Shown: positions 52,078-62,187, numbered from the stretch's first letter. The stretch: DNA of 64,000 nt from Alphaproteobacteria bacterium (GCA_017999645.1 JAGNLJ010000005.1:84436-148435), one strand, 5' to 3'. Numbers and translations: made by a program. Notes: generated by a model not told the origin, from the letters alone.

Positions 52078-53355
52078 TTATTTCTTCACAATCTTCGTGA
52101 GCCCGCCCATATAAGGCTTCAGCACATCCGGAACGAATACCCCGCCATCGCTCGGATCATAATAATTCTCAATCACGGCGATCAGCGCACGCCCCACCGC
52201 CACACCCGACCCGTTCAGCGTATGAACAAACCGCGTATCTTTCCCACCCTTCGGCCTTGTCCGCGCATTCATCCGCCGCGCCTGAAAATCGCCGCAGTTC
52301 GAGCAGCTCGAAATTTCCCGGTAGGCATTTTGTCCCGGCAGCCACACCTCGATGTCATACGTCTTCCGCGCGCCGAACCCCGTATCGCCCGAGCACAGCA
52401 CCATCGTCCGGAATGCAAGGCCAAGCTTTTTCAAAACCGTCTCCGCGCATTCCGTCATGCGTTCATGCTCGGCGTTGGAATCCTCGGGCCGCGTGATTGA
52501 AACCATTTCCACTTTATAAAACTGGTGCTGCCTCAGCATCCCGCGCGTGTCCTTCCCCGCCGCGCCTGCCTCTTGTCTGAAACACGGCGTGAAACTGGTA
52601 TAACGACGCGGCAACGTCTCGTCATCGACGATCATGTCCGCGACAATATTCGTCATCGACACTTCCGACGTCGGGATCAGCCAGTCGCCCCGCGTCGTCT
52701 TGAACTGGTCGTCCGCGAATTTCGGCAACTGCCCCGTGCCATACATGGTTTTATCATTCACCAGCAGCGGCGCCGAAATCTCCGTATACCCATGCTCGCG
52801 CGTATGCGTATCCAGGAAAAATTGCGCCAGCGCCCGCTCCATCGTCGCAATCCCGCCGCTCAGCATCGTAAAGCGCGAGCCCGACATCTTCGCCGCCGTC
52901 TCGAAATCCATCATCCCGAGCGCCACGCCGATATCGGCATGATCCTTCGCGGCATTGTTGCCCGTTTTCGGCGCGCCGTTCTTGCGCACCTCTTTATTCG
53001 CGCTTTCGTCTTTTCCATCCGGCACATCGTCGGCAAGAATATTCGGAATGGAAGACAAGACTTGCGTCAGCTGCTCGCCGACCACACGCTCTTTTTCCTC
53101 CAGCGCCGTCATTCTGTCTTTCAGCGCCGCCACCTCGGCCATGATCGCGTCGGCATTCCCGCCCTCTTTCTTGATCTTGCCGATCTGCCCCGATTTCTCA
53201 TTCCGCTCGCTCTGCAACTTCTGCAGCCCGGTCTTCACCGCACGCACCTCCTCGTCCTGCTTCAGAATAGCCGGGCTCTGGGCGGAAAGCCCCCTGCGCC
53301 CCATCGCCTTGTCAAAAGCTGCCGGGTTTTCGCGTATGGCGCGTATGTCGTGCAT
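52078..53355 (-). CDS. serS: Seryl-tRNA synthetase
   Basis: SerRS charges tRNA-Ser (one of which, CGA, is at 30312). The 425-residue protein has the N-terminal coiled-coil arm (residues ~30-100), and the class II motifs: motif 2 [20 protein letters not shown] and motif 3 [38 protein letters not shown] is the serine-binding region. The upstream 111-bp gap is shared with the divergent amidohydrolase. Confidence 0.97.
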   Translation of the reverse strand: MHDIRAIRENPAAFDKAMGRRGLSAQSPAILKQDEEVRAVKTGLQKLQSERNEKSGQIGKIKKEGGNADAIMAEVAALKDRMTALEEKERVVGEQLTQVLSSIPNILADDVPDGKDESANKEVRKNGAPKTGNNAAKDHADIGVALGMMDFETAAKMSGSRFTMLSGGIATMERALAQFFLDTHTREHGYTEISAPLLVNDKTMYGTGQLPKFADDQFKTTRGDWLIPTSEVSMTNIVADMIVDDETLPRRYTSFTPCFRQEAGAAGKDTRGMLRQHQFYKVEMVSITRPEDSNAEHERMTECAETVLKKLGLAFRTMVLCSGDTGFGARKTYDIEVWLPGQNAYREISSCSNCGDFQARRMNARTRPKGGKDTRFVHTLNGSGVAVGRALIAVIENYYDPSDGGVFVPDVLKPYMGGLTKIVKK

Positions 53356-53466
53356 AAAATCCTCTTAAAAACTCAAAATCGGCCCCTATAATATGTCTTG
53401 CGCTGCATCAAAACAAGACAGGCTTGCCGCTTGTTCTGGGGCCTAGCCGCGATATAGACTAAAGGA

Positions 53467-54342
53467 ATGACCGCTCCCTACAGCATCACCCATTCCGAAA
53501 AGCCGATCCCGCTGGTGTTCGACTCCCCCCACAGCGGCACGCACTACCCCGAAGATTTCGAATATGCCTGCAGCTTCGAAGACCTGCAAAAGGCCGAGGA
53601 CAAATATGTCGATGAATTGTTCGCCTGCGCGCCCGAATACGGCGCCGCGCTGCTGCTCGCGAATTTCCCGCGCTCCTATATAGATGTGAACCGCCGCGCC
53701 GACGATATCGACCCCGTCATCCTCGCCGAAAGCTGGCCGTTCGGAAATATAAATCCCTCGTCGCGCTCCGACGCCGGCATCGGCCTCATCCGCCGCCTCG
53801 TCCGCCCCGGCATCCCGGTTTACGACCAGCCCTTGAGCGTCGAGGACATCACGCAGCGCATCGAAAAATATTACCGCCCCTATCACGCCGCGCTCGAAAA
53901 ACTGATTCAGGACGCGCATTACAATTTCGGCCATGTCTGGCACGTCAACTGCCACTCGATGCCCGGCGCCAGCGCGCGTCCCAAACAACCCATCGGCCTC
54001 ATCGGTCGCCTCCCGCGCGAGGCCGACTTCGTTCTGGGCGACCGCGACGGCACGTCGTGCGATCTCGACTTCACCCACGCCATGCGCGATTTCCTCAAGG
54101 GCCTCGGCTACACCGTCACCATCAACGACCCCTTCAAAGGCGTCGAGCTCGTGCACCGCTACTCCGCGCCCTCACGCGGCCTTCACTCGCTGCAGATCGA
54201 AATCAACAAATCGCTCTACATGAATGAGAACACGAACAAAAAAACCGCAGACTTCGAAAATCTCCGTCTCGACATCGAAAGCCTCGTGGCCTTCTGCGCC
54301 GACTACGTCCAGTCCAACCTCATGGACGTCGCGGCGGACTGA
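53467..54342 (+). CDS. N-formylglutamate amidohydrolase
   Basis: A 291-residue hydrolase of the HutG/N-formylglutamate amidohydrolase family, which releases glutamate and formate in histidine breakdown; related members act on other N-acyl substrates. FDSPHSGTHYPEDFEYACS, YIDVNRRADDIDP, VWHVNCHSMPGA and GDRDGTSCDLDFTHAM are typical. No hut genes surround it, so the substrate is unconfirmed. It is divergent from serS. Confidence 0.88.
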   Translation: MTAPYSITHSEKPIPLVFDSPHSGTHYPEDFEYACSFEDLQKAEDKYVDELFACAPEYGAALLLANFPRSYIDVNRRADDIDPVILAESWPFGNINPSSRSDAGIGLIRRLVRPGIPVYDQPLSVEDITQRIEKYYRPYHAALEKLIQDAHYNFGHVWHVNCHSMPGASARPKQPIGLIGRLPREADFVLGDRDGTSCDLDFTHAMRDFLKGLGYTVTINDPFKGVELVHRYSAPSRGLHSLQIEINKSLYMNENTNKKTADFENLRLDIESLVAFCADYVQSNLMDVAAD

Positions 54343-54404
54343 CACTTTGTATTGACATAATGATAAAAACGCCCTAACGTCTTCTCATTTCAGGGAGATA
54401 GACT

Positions 54405-55091
54405 ATGGGCACGTTTGAAAAAAATATGCGGCGCGACTTGGAAACACCGCGCGCGCATGACGGCTTTCCCGCACTATTCATCAAGGTGCCTCTTATGGAC
54501 GGCACTGGTTCGAGCAAAAAAATATTCATGAACCTAGCCCTCGTACCTCCTGAAACAATGCTGAAGGAGTTCGACAACCACATCGCCGCCGCGCACTATT
54601 ATAGTTCATACGCAAACATTTATTATCTACCCGCGATCGATCCTCTCTTTGAAATACCATGTGAGTATGCGGAGTCGTTGAATCAATTATTAACTTTCCG
54701 GCTGGACAACCCTGACAAGGAAGAAAAATACACTTTAAAAGCCCGCGCGTTTTTTGCGGAAATGCATAACGTCATCATATCGGAATATCTCAACGACACT
54801 CATTCTCTACTGCAAGGCATAGATATTAAACCGACCGCCGATGAACACGGCTACGACCTGGTGATGTTGCCCGAAGATATAGGCGGCGAAATAGAATCAC
54901 CGGAAGAATGGCAAAAAAGAACCATAGCGGTCGCCCGCCATCTCGGCGCAATCTTTTCCGGTGTGGCACATGTCGCAGACAGTACATTCGAAAATGGCAG
55001 GATTATCCTTCTGTCCGACCATTTCCCCAGCCTCAAAAAAAGGATGGACTTGATAACGAACTGTGACAACCCTTCCTTGCTAATCGAATAG
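54405..55091 (+). CDS. Hypothetical protein, AT-richer region
   Basis: I do not recognise this 228-residue protein. It has an aromatic-rich middle (HYYSSYANIYYLPAIDPLFE), a helical region with FFAEMHNVIISEYLNDTHSL, an acidic stretch (LPEDIGGEIESPEEWQKRTI), and a C-terminal LLSDHFPSLKKRMDL. No signal peptide or membrane helix. A good ribosome-binding site (gggaga) precedes the ATG. Base use is AT-richer than the amidohydrolase upstream, suggesting a different history. It converges on lipB. Confidence 0.72.
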   Translation: MGTFEKNMRRDLETPRAHDGFPALFIKVPLMDGTGSSKKIFMNLALVPPETMLKEFDNHIAAAHYYSSYANIYYLPAIDPLFEIPCEYAESLNQLLTFRLDNPDKEEKYTLKARAFFAEMHNVIISEYLNDTHSLLQGIDIKPTADEHGYDLVMLPEDIGGEIESPEEWQKRTIAVARHLGAIFSGVAHVADSTFENGRIILLSDHFPSLKKRMDLITNCDNPSLLIE

Positions 55092-55106
55092 AGAAGTCGC
55101 AGTGGA

Positions 55107-55718
55107 CTAGCCGAAGAAGTTTTTCTTAAGCGCCTTATCCAGATCATCCATCGTCGCCTTGATGCCCAGATCATCAAGCGACGTGACTCCGAATTCCGAA
55201 ATCCCGCACGGCACGATGCCTGAATAATGCGACAGGTCCGGGTTCACATTGATCGAAACACCGTGCAGCGTAATCCAGTGCCGCACCCGCACGCCCACCG
55301 CCGCGATTTTCTTTTCACCCTTCGGCGTATTCACCCAGATTCCAATTCGCCCTTCGCGGCACACGCCATGCACATCGAATTCCGCCAGCGCCGCAATCAC
55401 CCAGTCCTGTAAATCGCACACATATTTCTTGATATCCGGCGCCCCGCGTTTCTTGAGATCCACCATCGCATAAGCCACCCGCTGCCCCGGCCCGTGATAG
55501 GTATATTCCCCGCCCCTTCCTGTCTTATAAACCGGGAACCGCTGTTCCAGTAAATCGCCCTCCTTGGCGCTCGTCCCAGCCGTATAAAGCGGCGGGTGCT
55601 CCAGCAGCCAGACGCATTCCGGCTCCCGCCCCTCATGAATGCCCGCCACCCGGCCATCCATAAAGGCCAGCGCTTCTTCATAAGCCACGGGCTTATCTGC
55701 CTTTTTCCACTCCACCAC
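55107..55718 (-). CDS. lipB: Octanoyl-[ACP]:protein N-octanoyltransferase
   Basis: LipB attaches octanoate to lipoyl domains. The 203-residue protein has [35 protein letters not shown], and [20 protein letters not shown] then [16 protein letters not shown], which supply the catalytic Lys and Cys. I place the start at a GTG (55718), preceded by AAAGGAAA; a longer frame to 55814 would overlap the divergent gene at 55800 by 15 bp. A GTG three bases inside is equally possible. Confidence 0.93.
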   Translation of the reverse strand: MVEWKKADKPVAYEEALAFMDGRVAGIHEGREPECVWLLEHPPLYTAGTSAKEGDLLEQRFPVYKTGRGGEYTYHGPGQRVAYAMVDLKKRGAPDIKKYVCDLQDWVIAALAEFDVHGVCREGRIGIWVNTPKGEKKIAAVGVRVRHWITLHGVSINVNPDLSHYSGIVPCGISEFGVTSLDDLGIKATMDDLDKALKKNFFG

Positions 55719-55799
55719 GGGAAAATTTCCTTTGACTTTACGTAAACTAATGCTATGTAAGCACCCCAAATTACTTAATAACTTACAGGAATTAAAGCC

Positions 55800-56195
55800 A
55801 TGCCTGCACCTCATCTCTCCGGGGAATTTTCAAAGCCAGACCCCCTCACAGTTTTAAAAGCGTTTGCCGCGAAGATGCAGCAACAGCAGGATTTACACGA
55901 GGCGATGGGCGAAGACGGCATGCCGTTCTGTATTATGTTCCTTCCTGCGTGGGCGAACATTTCTGCCCCCTTTTTGAACCAAAAGGGAGAGATTCCACAA
56001 CTCATCAGAGACATTGACGACGCCCTGAGAAACAACCAGATGGGCACGATCGGTCCGGGAATTTTTTATGCCACCCCCGAAAACCCCCTGTGGCAACGCA
56101 TCCAGTCCTGTATTCAGGACACTCCTCCGGTAGAAAAAGCCGAAATACGCCCAACCAGGGAAGCCCCGGCGGCTCACGCCTCGCTTACCCTTTAA
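55800..56195 (+). CDS. Hypothetical protein, 131 residues
   Basis: I do not recognise this protein. It begins [20 protein letters not shown], has a helix rich in Gln ([19 protein letters not shown]), then [20 protein letters not shown], a helix ([16 protein letters not shown]) and a Pro/Ala-rich tail. AGGAATTAA precedes the ATG. It is divergent from lipB across an 81-bp gap, so both promoters are there. No signal peptide. Confidence 0.7.
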   Translation: MPAPHLSGEFSKPDPLTVLKAFAAKMQQQQDLHEAMGEDGMPFCIMFLPAWANISAPFLNQKGEIPQLIRDIDDALRNNQMGTIGPGIFYATPENPLWQRIQSCIQDTPPVEKAEIRPTREAPAAHASLTL

Positions 56196-56296
56196 CAGCT
56201 GTTTTTCCGGGCATATAGTGTGCATTGCAACTTGCCTCGGGTGGATTGATCTGTTATTCCATCTGCTTCCCGCAAGGGATTGATACTACTATTAAT

Positions 56297-56404
56297 TAGT
56301 CAAAGGATTTTGTGTCGAAAATTTGCAGGTCTTCTTAACGAGCACTGCGAGTTTAGAAAACCGTAACCCCGGCGAAAGCCGGGGTCTGGGAAGACCAAAA
56401 GACA
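56297..56404. repeat. Possible third copy of element E, carrying a Q palindrome, upstream of tRNA-Leu
   Basis: The left part aggattttgtgtcgaaaatt (56305-56324) closely matches the left linker of element E copies 1 and 2, and the right part ccaaaagac (56395-56403) matches their right linker. TTTT/AAAA, and GGTCTTC (56328-56334) with GAAGACC (56390-56396), can pair. The interior differs: a ttcttaacgagc...gtttagaaaa hairpin and the palindrome CCCCGGC-gaaa-GCCGGGG (56367-56384). Confidence 0.55.
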
Positions 56405-56412
56405 AAGACTGT

Positions 56413-56496
56413 GCGGCCATGGCGGAATGGTAGACGCGTACGCTTGAGGTGCGTATGGGGTAACCCGTGAAGGTTCAAGTCCTTTTGGCCGCACCA
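56413..56496 (+). tRNA. tRNA-Leu(GAG)
   Basis: An 84-nt class II tRNA with encoded CCA. Acceptor GCGGCCA/TGGCCGC, anticodon loop TTGAGGT giving anticodon GAG (reads CUC/CUU), variable arm TGGGGTAACCCGT-type, T loop GGTTCAAGTCC. Reading frames crossing it on either strand are artefacts. Confidence 0.96.
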
Positions 56497-56511
56497 TTTG
56501 ACTGTTTTTCT

Positions 56512-56569
56512 TAGCGAGCTTTTTAGCAAGCTTAGAAAAATGTCATCCCCGCGAAGGCGGGGATCCAGA
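56512..56569. repeat. Repeat downstream of tRNA-Leu, similar to the upstream one
   Basis: ttcttagcgagc ... gcaagcttagaaaa followed by gtcatCCCCGCgaagGCGGGGatccaga (palindrome arms 56547-56562). The same order, ttcttaacgagc ... gtttagaaaa then a CCCC palindrome, occurs at 56331-56389, so the tRNA is flanked by two copies of a ~58-bp direct repeat. Confidence 0.75.
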
Positions 56570-56587
56570 ACAAACAAAGCGGATCGC

Positions 56588-58969
56588 ATGGCAAAGAAAA
56601 AGCAAACGGACTCCCCCAAACAGAACCCCTCCCTGGGAGAGGAAGCCGCCGCCAAAAAAGAAAGCTTCCGCCAGGAAGCGCTCGATTACCACCAGTACCC
56701 GACCCCGGGTAAAGTCGCCATCCAGGCCACCAAGCCGATGGCCACGCAGAACGATCTCGCGCTCGCATATTCTCCCGGCGTCGCTGTGCCGTGCGAGGAA
56801 ATCGCCGCCGACCCGCTGAAGGCTTACGATTACACGTCCAAGGGCAATCTTGTCGCCGTCATTTCGAACGGCACCGCCGTTCTCGGCCTCGGCAATCTCG
56901 GCGCATTGGCGTCGAAGCCGGTGATGGAAGGAAAATCCATCCTCTTCAAGAAATTCGCCGCGATTGATTCCGTCGATGTTGAAATCGACGAAACCGATGT
57001 CGATAAACTCGTCGACATCATCGCCTCGCTCGAGCCGACCTACGGCGGCATCAACCTCGAGGATTTCAAAGCACCGGAATGTTTCGAGTTAGAGACGCGC
57101 CTCAAGGAGCGCATGAATATTCCCGTCTTCCACGACGACCAGCACGGCACCGCCGTCATCTCCACCGCTGCCATGATCAACTGGCTCGAATGGTCCGGAA
57201 GAAAAGCATCCAAAATTAAGCTCGTAACCTCGGGCGCGGGCGCATCCGCTATTTCATGCCTGAAACTGATGTTAGAGATCGGCATAAAAAAAGAAAATAT
57301 CATCGTCACCGATCGTAACGGCGTCGTCTACAAGGGCCGTAACGAAGGCATGGACAAGCAGAAGGAATTCTTCGCCTCCGATACCAAGGCGCGTAGCCTC
57401 GCCGAAGCCATCAAGGGCGCCGACGTATTCCTCGGCCTCTCCGGCCCCGGTGTCCTGACGAAAGACATGGTCAAATCCATGGGCAAGGCGCCGCTCATCA
57501 TGGCGATGGCGAACCCGACTCCCGAAATCATGCCCGAGGACGCGCAGGAAGCAAAACCCGACGCCGTCATCTGCACAGGCCGCTCGGATTACCCGAACCA
57601 GGTCAACAACGTCCTCTGCTTCCCTTTCATCTTCCGCGGCGCGCTCGACGTCGGCGCAACAAAGATCAACGAGGAAATGAAACTCGCCTGCGTCAAGGCC
57701 ATCGCCGAACTCGCACGCAAAGAAGCCACCGCCGAAGTCACCGCCGTCTATGCCGGTGAAAATCTCACCTTCGGTCCCGAATACCTGATCCCGAAACCGT
57801 TCGACCCGCGCCTCATCGTCGACATCCCCCTCGCCGTCGCCAAAGCCGCGATGGATTCCGGCGTCGCCACGCGCCCGATCGAGGATTTCGAAGCTTACAA
57901 ATTACGTCTGCGCCAGTTCTTCATCCGCTCGCAGCTCGTGATGAACCCGATCTTCGCCCGCGCCCAGGAAAAACCCAAGCGCGTCGTCTACTGTGAAGGC
58001 GAGGAAGACAAAGTCCTCCAGGCCGTTCAGCACGTCGTCGATGAAAATCTCGCGCGCCCCATCGTCATCGGCCGCCGCAAGGTCGTTGCCACGCGCCTTA
58101 AACGCCTCGGCCTCCGCGTCGAACTCGACAAGGACATCGAACTGATCGACCCCGAAGACGATCCGCGCTACCGCTCCTACTGGGAAACCTATCACGCTAT
58201 CATGCAGCGCCGTGGCGTCACGCCGATCTCTGCCCGTAACATCGTCCGTACCGACCCCACAGTCATCGGCGCGCTCATGGTTTACAAGGGCGAAGCCGAC
58301 GCCGTCATCTGCGGCGTCACCGGCCAGTACCACGACCATCTCGAGGACATCATGGATGTCATCGGCCTCAAGCCCGGCGTCGAAACGCCCGCCGCCCTGA
58401 ACGCCCTCATCCTCGCGAAAGGCACCTATTTCTTCTGCGACACCCAGATCAACACCAACCCGACCATCGCGCAAATTTCCGAGATGACCATGCTCGCGGT
58501 CGATGAAGTCCGCCGCTTCGGCATCACGCCCAAGGTTGCGCTGCTCTCCCACTCCAATTTTGGCGTGGTCGATTGTGACGTCGCCTTTAAAATGCGCGCT
58601 GCCTATGCCGACATCCGCCGCCGCGACCCGAAACTTGAAATCGACGGCGAAATGACCGCCGACGTCGCCCTGTCCGAGGAAATCCGCCAATCCATCATGC
58701 CGAATTCCAACCTCACCGGCTCGGCCAACCTCTTCATCATGCCAAGCGTCGAGGCCGCCAATATCGCCTTCAGCATGCTGAGAGTCCTGGCCGACGGCAC
58801 CAGCATCGGCCCGTTACTCCTCGGCGCGGCAAGGCCCGCCCACATCCTCACTCCGTCCGTCACCCCGCGCGGCATTATCAACGTCACCGCCATGGCAACC
58901 GTCGGAGCCCAGGTCCACGAGGATGAAATGGGCGACGAAAAATCGCACCTTCAGACCCGGCACTATTAA
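56588..58969 (+). CDS. maeB: NADP-dependent malic enzyme with phosphotransacetylase-like domain
   Basis: A 793-residue MaeB-type enzyme that decarboxylates malate to pyruvate. The malic domain (residues ~30-420) has [35 protein letters not shown] and [20 protein letters not shown]. From residue ~455 a phosphotransacetylase-like domain follows ([40 protein letters not shown]); in MaeB it is regulatory and not catalytic. I start at ATG 56588, since the longer frame would run through the repeat upstream. Confidence 0.95.
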   Translation: MAKKKQTDSPKQNPSLGEEAAAKKESFRQEALDYHQYPTPGKVAIQATKPMATQNDLALAYSPGVAVPCEEIAADPLKAYDYTSKGNLVAVISNGTAVLGLGNLGALASKPVMEGKSILFKKFAAIDSVDVEIDETDVDKLVDIIASLEPTYGGINLEDFKAPECFELETRLKERMNIPVFHDDQHGTAVISTAAMINWLEWSGRKASKIKLVTSGAGASAISCLKLMLEIGIKKENIIVTDRNGVVYKGRNEGMDKQKEFFASDTKARSLAEAIKGADVFLGLSGPGVLTKDMVKSMGKAPLIMAMANPTPEIMPEDAQEAKPDAVICTGRSDYPNQVNNVLCFPFIFRGALDVGATKINEEMKLACVKAIAELARKEATAEVTAVYAGENLTFGPEYLIPKPFDPRLIVDIPLAVAKAAMDSGVATRPIEDFEAYKLRLRQFFIRSQLVMNPIFARAQEKPKRVVYCEGEEDKVLQAVQHVVDENLARPIVIGRRKVVATRLKRLGLRVELDKDIELIDPEDDPRYRSYWETYHAIMQRRGVTPISARNIVRTDPTVIGALMVYKGEADAVICGVTGQYHDHLEDIMDVIGLKPGVETPAALNALILAKGTYFFCDTQINTNPTIAQISEMTMLAVDEVRRFGITPKVALLSHSNFGVVDCDVAFKMRAAYADIRRRDPKLEIDGEMTADVALSEEIRQSIMPNSNLTGSANLFIMPSVEAANIAFSMLRVLADGTSIGPLLLGAARPAHILTPSVTPRGIINVTAMATVGAQVHEDEMGDEKSHLQTRHY

Positions 58970-58988
58970 CCACCGTAACGCCTTACTT

Positions 58989-59042
58989 CCCTCTCCCTAT
59001 GGGAGAGGGTGATCCGAGCGTTAAGCGAGGATCGGGTGAGGG
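58989..59042. repeat. Palindromic repeat, family R, copy 2
   Basis: Arms CCCTCTCCC (58989-58997) and GGGAGAGGG (59001-59009), the same as the copy inside mutS, followed by a gatccgagcg...gcgaggatc inverted repeat and ggtgagggg. It lies between the malic enzyme gene and mgtE. Confidence 0.9.
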
Positions 59043-59131
59043 GTTACGGTATTAATCGCTTGATCTAAACCCCGAATAAGGTAAAGGTGAGCCCAGAGAT
59101 TTAAAGTTTAAACCCCTATCGGCGGGCCCCC

Positions 59132-60523
59132 ATGACCGATGAAAGCCTGAACAACATAACCGAACCGGCCGATGACGCGCCTTTCCTCCTGACCGACCGC
59201 GAGATCAGGGACATCACCGATGCTGTCCGCGCGCAGGACACCGACATGGTCCACGCGATCCTGGAAGGCATGCCGCCCTTCGACATCGCCGATCTGATCG
59301 GAAAAATCACCGACGAGGAACGCCGCGAACTTCTCCTGATGTGCGCCGAGACGATGAACCCCATCGTCTTCGCCGAAATGGATTCCGAACTGCGCCGCAC
59401 CGCGCTCTCGACTCTCTCCGCCGACCAGGTCGCCGAAATTATCTCGCGCCTTGAATCCGACGACGCGCTCGGCCTCGTGCTCGATCTCGACCAGGAATTC
59501 CGCCACGAAATTATCCGCAAGCTTTCCGCGAAAACGCGTCTTGCCGTCGAAGAAGGCCTGAACTTCCCCGAGCACAGCGCCGGGCGACTCATGCAGCGCG
59601 AGCTTGTCGCCGTCCCGCAATTCTGGACCGTCGGCAAAACCATCGATTATTTGCGCGAAGCCGGCGAAGACCTGCCCGAAGATTTCTTCGACATTTTCGT
59701 CATCGATCCCGGCTATCACGTGCTCGGGCAAATTCCGCTCAACCGCGTCATCCGCTCGAAACGCCCCGTCAAAATGGAAGACCTCGCGCTCGATGAAATC
59801 AAACCCATTCCCGCGACGATGGACCAGGAAGAACTCGCGCACATTTTCCGCCGCGGCGACATCACCTCCGCCCCTGTCGTCGACGACAACAACCGCCTGC
59901 TCGGCGTCGTCACCATTGACGACATCGTCGACGTCATCGACGACGAAGCGGAAGAAGACTTACTGAAACTCGCAGGCGTCGATCAGGACGACATGTACCG
60001 CGCCGTCCTCTCCACCAGCGCGCTCCGCTTCCGCTGGCTGTTCGTGAATTTGCTCACCGCGTTTCTCGCCGCCGGGGTCGTCTCCCTCTTCGGCTCGACA
60101 ATTGAAAAAGTCGTAGCGCTCGCCATCCTCATGCCCATCGTCGCGGGCATGGGCGGCAATGCAGGCACGCAGGCTTTAGCAGTCGCCGTGCGCGCGATCG
60201 CGCTCCGCGAACTCTCCGGCACCAACGCCGCCCGCGCCATATTCAAAGAAGCCCTCGTCGGCTTCATCAATGGCTGTCTGTTTGCTTTCCTGGTGGGTGT
60301 AATCGCGGCGTCATGGTTCCAGAACCCGATGCTCGGCGTCGTGATCGGGGCCGCCATGATCATCAATCTTGTGGTCGCCGGGTTCTTCGGCGCCTTTATT
60401 CCCGTTCTGCTGAACCGCATCGGCTCCGACCCCGCCGTTGCTTCGGGCGTGTTCCTCACCGCCGTTACCGACGTGGTCGGCTTCTTCGCCTTCCTCGGCC
60501 TTGCGGCGATATTGCTGTTCTAA
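59132..60523 (+). CDS. mgtE: Magnesium transporter MgtE
   Basis: A 463-residue Mg2+ channel/transporter. It has an N-terminal helical superhelix domain (residues ~25-140), two CBS domains (~140-265; VDDNNRLLGVVTIDDIVDVI is in the second), and five C-terminal membrane helices. The pore-lining signature PIVAGMGGNAGTQALAVAVR is present at ~residues 331-350. CBS domains gate it by Mg2+ level. The upstream 85 bp after the repeat show no riboswitch I can support. Confidence 0.95.
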   Translation: MTDESLNNITEPADDAPFLLTDREIRDITDAVRAQDTDMVHAILEGMPPFDIADLIGKITDEERRELLLMCAETMNPIVFAEMDSELRRTALSTLSADQVAEIISRLESDDALGLVLDLDQEFRHEIIRKLSAKTRLAVEEGLNFPEHSAGRLMQRELVAVPQFWTVGKTIDYLREAGEDLPEDFFDIFVIDPGYHVLGQIPLNRVIRSKRPVKMEDLALDEIKPIPATMDQEELAHIFRRGDITSAPVVDDNNRLLGVVTIDDIVDVIDDEAEEDLLKLAGVDQDDMYRAVLSTSALRFRWLFVNLLTAFLAAGVVSLFGSTIEKVVALAILMPIVAGMGGNAGTQALAVAVRAIALRELSGTNAARAIFKEALVGFINGCLFAFLVGVIAASWFQNPMLGVVIGAAMIINLVVAGFFGAFIPVLLNRIGSDPAVASGVFLTAVTDVVGFFAFLGLAAILLF

Positions 60524-60534
60524 CTCTCGCCGTT

Positions 60535-61056
60535 CTAAATAACTTCCAAACTCATGGCAGATCCTGTCTCGAAAGGATCCAGTGTTTCGCTCATCAGGTT
60601 TTTGTCTGGCTCAGGCACTACAATCACCTCGCGCAATCTCTTCATCAATCTGGCCGGATTTTTGTTTCCGGCGACATCTTCCATGCCAAGATTTTTTTTC
60701 ATAGCGGCTATACGTCTTTTAACCGTGTTAAGCCCCACACCCAGCTCCCACGCAATTTCCTTGAGCGCCTTTGCTTCCAAAAGAAGCCTGGCAACATCGT
60801 TCTGCTTGGACGTCAAACCTTGAAAAGTGCAATCAGGCGGCACAAGACCATCCAGTAGAAGCTGTAATTCACTGCTGGAATGAACATCAAGCTTCTTATA
60901 AAGGTCGCACATATCGCTTCTGGCCATACCAAATGAAAGCTTGAGCTTGGAGGCCGCGTCTTTCGCCGTGCCTCCATCGGCAATCAGTCTGGCAATTTTC
61001 TGCTGACGATCTCCCAGATCGGCAATACTTTTTTTCTTATCGGGTAAATTTTCCAT
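60535..61056 (-). CDS. Double LuxR-type HTH protein, operon member 3
   Basis: A 173-residue protein made of two GerE-like HTH units and no sensor domain. Unit 1 (residues ~14-65) reads LGDRQQKIARLIADGGTAKD then SFGMARSDMCDLYKKLDVHS; unit 2 (~80-135) reads GLTSKQNDVARLLLEAKALK and NTVKRRIAAMKKNLGM. The second unit, with GNKNPARLMKRLREV after it, aligns closely with the protein at 61556. It follows the middle gene by 13 bp. The partner or signal is unknown. Confidence 0.8.
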   Translation of the reverse strand: MENLPDKKKSIADLGDRQQKIARLIADGGTAKDAASKLKLSFGMARSDMCDLYKKLDVHSSSELQLLLDGLVPPDCTFQGLTSKQNDVARLLLEAKALKEIAWELGVGLNTVKRRIAAMKKNLGMEDVAGNKNPARLMKRLREVIVVPEPDKNLMSETLDPFETGSAMSLEVI

Positions 61057-61069
61057 GGTTGCCAGGATT

Positions 61070-61537
61070 TTATAATTCGCACTCCGGACACTTCGATCCG
61101 GTGAGCAATGACGGCGCGGCCTTCATGACAAATCTTAATGTATCCGCCACATTTCTTGCCCCTATCTTGGTCTGACCATTGAATCGGTGAACTTCCGCGG
61201 TGCGTGTGCTTATTTCCAAAAGGTTGCCGATACCTTTGTTTGACCAGCCTCGCGCAGCCAGGTACAGCACCTCGCCCTGTCTCGGCGTAACGTGCGCCTT
61301 TTTAAACGCATCGATTAAGGACTGGGGCAACTCATCAAACAATTTTCCGGGCTTCACATTTTCATTCACGCTGCGCGTTGGATAATATTCATTGAAACTG
61401 TTCAGTCGCGCATTAACCTCAAATAAAAAGATACCGAGTTCCCGTGCTATCGCCTTTTCGCTCTTTCCGTCGGCGGCAAGCCTGAAAACGCTGTGCGTCA
61501 TGTGTGTATTTTTAGATATCGACCTTTTTTTAAACAT
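61070..61537 (-). CDS. Double LuxR-type HTH protein, operon member 2
   Basis: A 155-residue protein. The C-terminal half is a clear GerE-type HTH: VTPRQGEVLYLAARGWSNKG and ISTRTAEVHRFNGQTKIG. The N-terminal half has a weaker, shorter unit (HSVFRLAADGKSEKAIAREL, GIFLFEVNARLNSF). The C-terminus ends KCPECEL, a Cys pair that could bind metal. It follows the gene at 61556 by 18 bp. No receiver or autoinducer domain is present. Confidence 0.8.
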   Translation of the reverse strand: MFKKRSISKNTHMTHSVFRLAADGKSEKAIARELGIFLFEVNARLNSFNEYYPTRSVNENVKPGKLFDELPQSLIDAFKKAHVTPRQGEVLYLAARGWSNKGIGNLLEISTRTAEVHRFNGQTKIGARNVADTLRFVMKAAPSLLTGSKCPECEL

Positions 61538-61555
61538 CGGCTTTCCTTTTCTTTC

Positions 61556-62161
61556 CTAACCCATCTTCGGTGGAACAATTTTATCCCCGGCCTTTTCCTG
61601 TGCATCATAGAGGCCGTTCAACAACGATGTATGCGCCTTGTCGTGAATCATCACGCTGCGCAAGGCCTTCAGTAATTTCGCCGGGTTACTGAGATCTTCG
61701 GTAATGCCTCCTTTGCGGAGCACTTCCCTCATTTCTTCTTTATGCCTTTTAATTGTTTTTTCTTCGAGATTTGGCGCCTTCGCCATTTCCTTATTGTTCA
61801 TGCCGACAAAAAGCAGCCTGGCAATATCGTTCTTCCTGTCTGTAAGACCTCTAAAGACGCAACCCGTGGGCACGGGCCCGTCCAGCGCCAAGCACAGCAT
61901 AAGAATGGAAGGAGGAATTCCAAGTTTTTCATAGATTTTCTGGCGGTAGTAGCCCCTGACCATGTGCACGGAAACAACCTGCTCCGTTTCCTCCAACAGT
62001 CTTTTGCTGATTTCCGTCGGGATGAGGCCATCGACCGTCATCCTTGCGATCTGGTACTCCAAATCACTGAGCTGCTCGATCAGGTATTTGATATTGGGCG
62101 CAATAACTGACGAAAATCTCTGCGCAAGCGTCTGACCCACTAATGGCTTCTTCTTTATCAT
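61556..62161 (-). CDS. Double LuxR-type HTH protein, operon member 1
   Basis: A 201-residue protein with two HTH-like units: unit 1 LSDLEYQIARMTVDGLIPTE, VVSVHMVRGYYRQKIYEKLG; unit 2 GLTDRKNDIARLLFVGMNNK, EEKTIKRHKEEMREVLRKGG. The linker LALDGPVPTGCVFRGLT matches LLLDGLVPPDCTFQGLT of the protein at 60535, and NPAKLLKALRSVMI matches its C-terminal helix, so the two are paralogues. It is the first gene of the operon, with an AAGGT site before the ATG and a candidate promoter upstream. Confidence 0.8.
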   Translation of the reverse strand: MIKKKPLVGQTLAQRFSSVIAPNIKYLIEQLSDLEYQIARMTVDGLIPTEISKRLLEETEQVVSVHMVRGYYRQKIYEKLGIPPSILMLCLALDGPVPTGCVFRGLTDRKNDIARLLFVGMNNKEMAKAPNLEEKTIKRHKEEMREVLRKGGITEDLSNPAKLLKALRSVMIHDKAHTSLLNGLYDAQEKAGDKIVPPKMG

Positions 62162-62187
62162 CTCGTTTACCTTGATTTAAAACCCGT

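Noticed and set aside
56300..56497. Minus-strand reading frame beginning MVRPKGLEPSRVTPY
   Set aside because: It is the antisense of tRNA-Leu and flanking repeats, a frequent false gene call.
59043..59131. Mg2+ riboswitch before mgtE (ggtgagccc)
   Set aside because: The gap is too short for an M-box and the remaining conserved blocks are missing.
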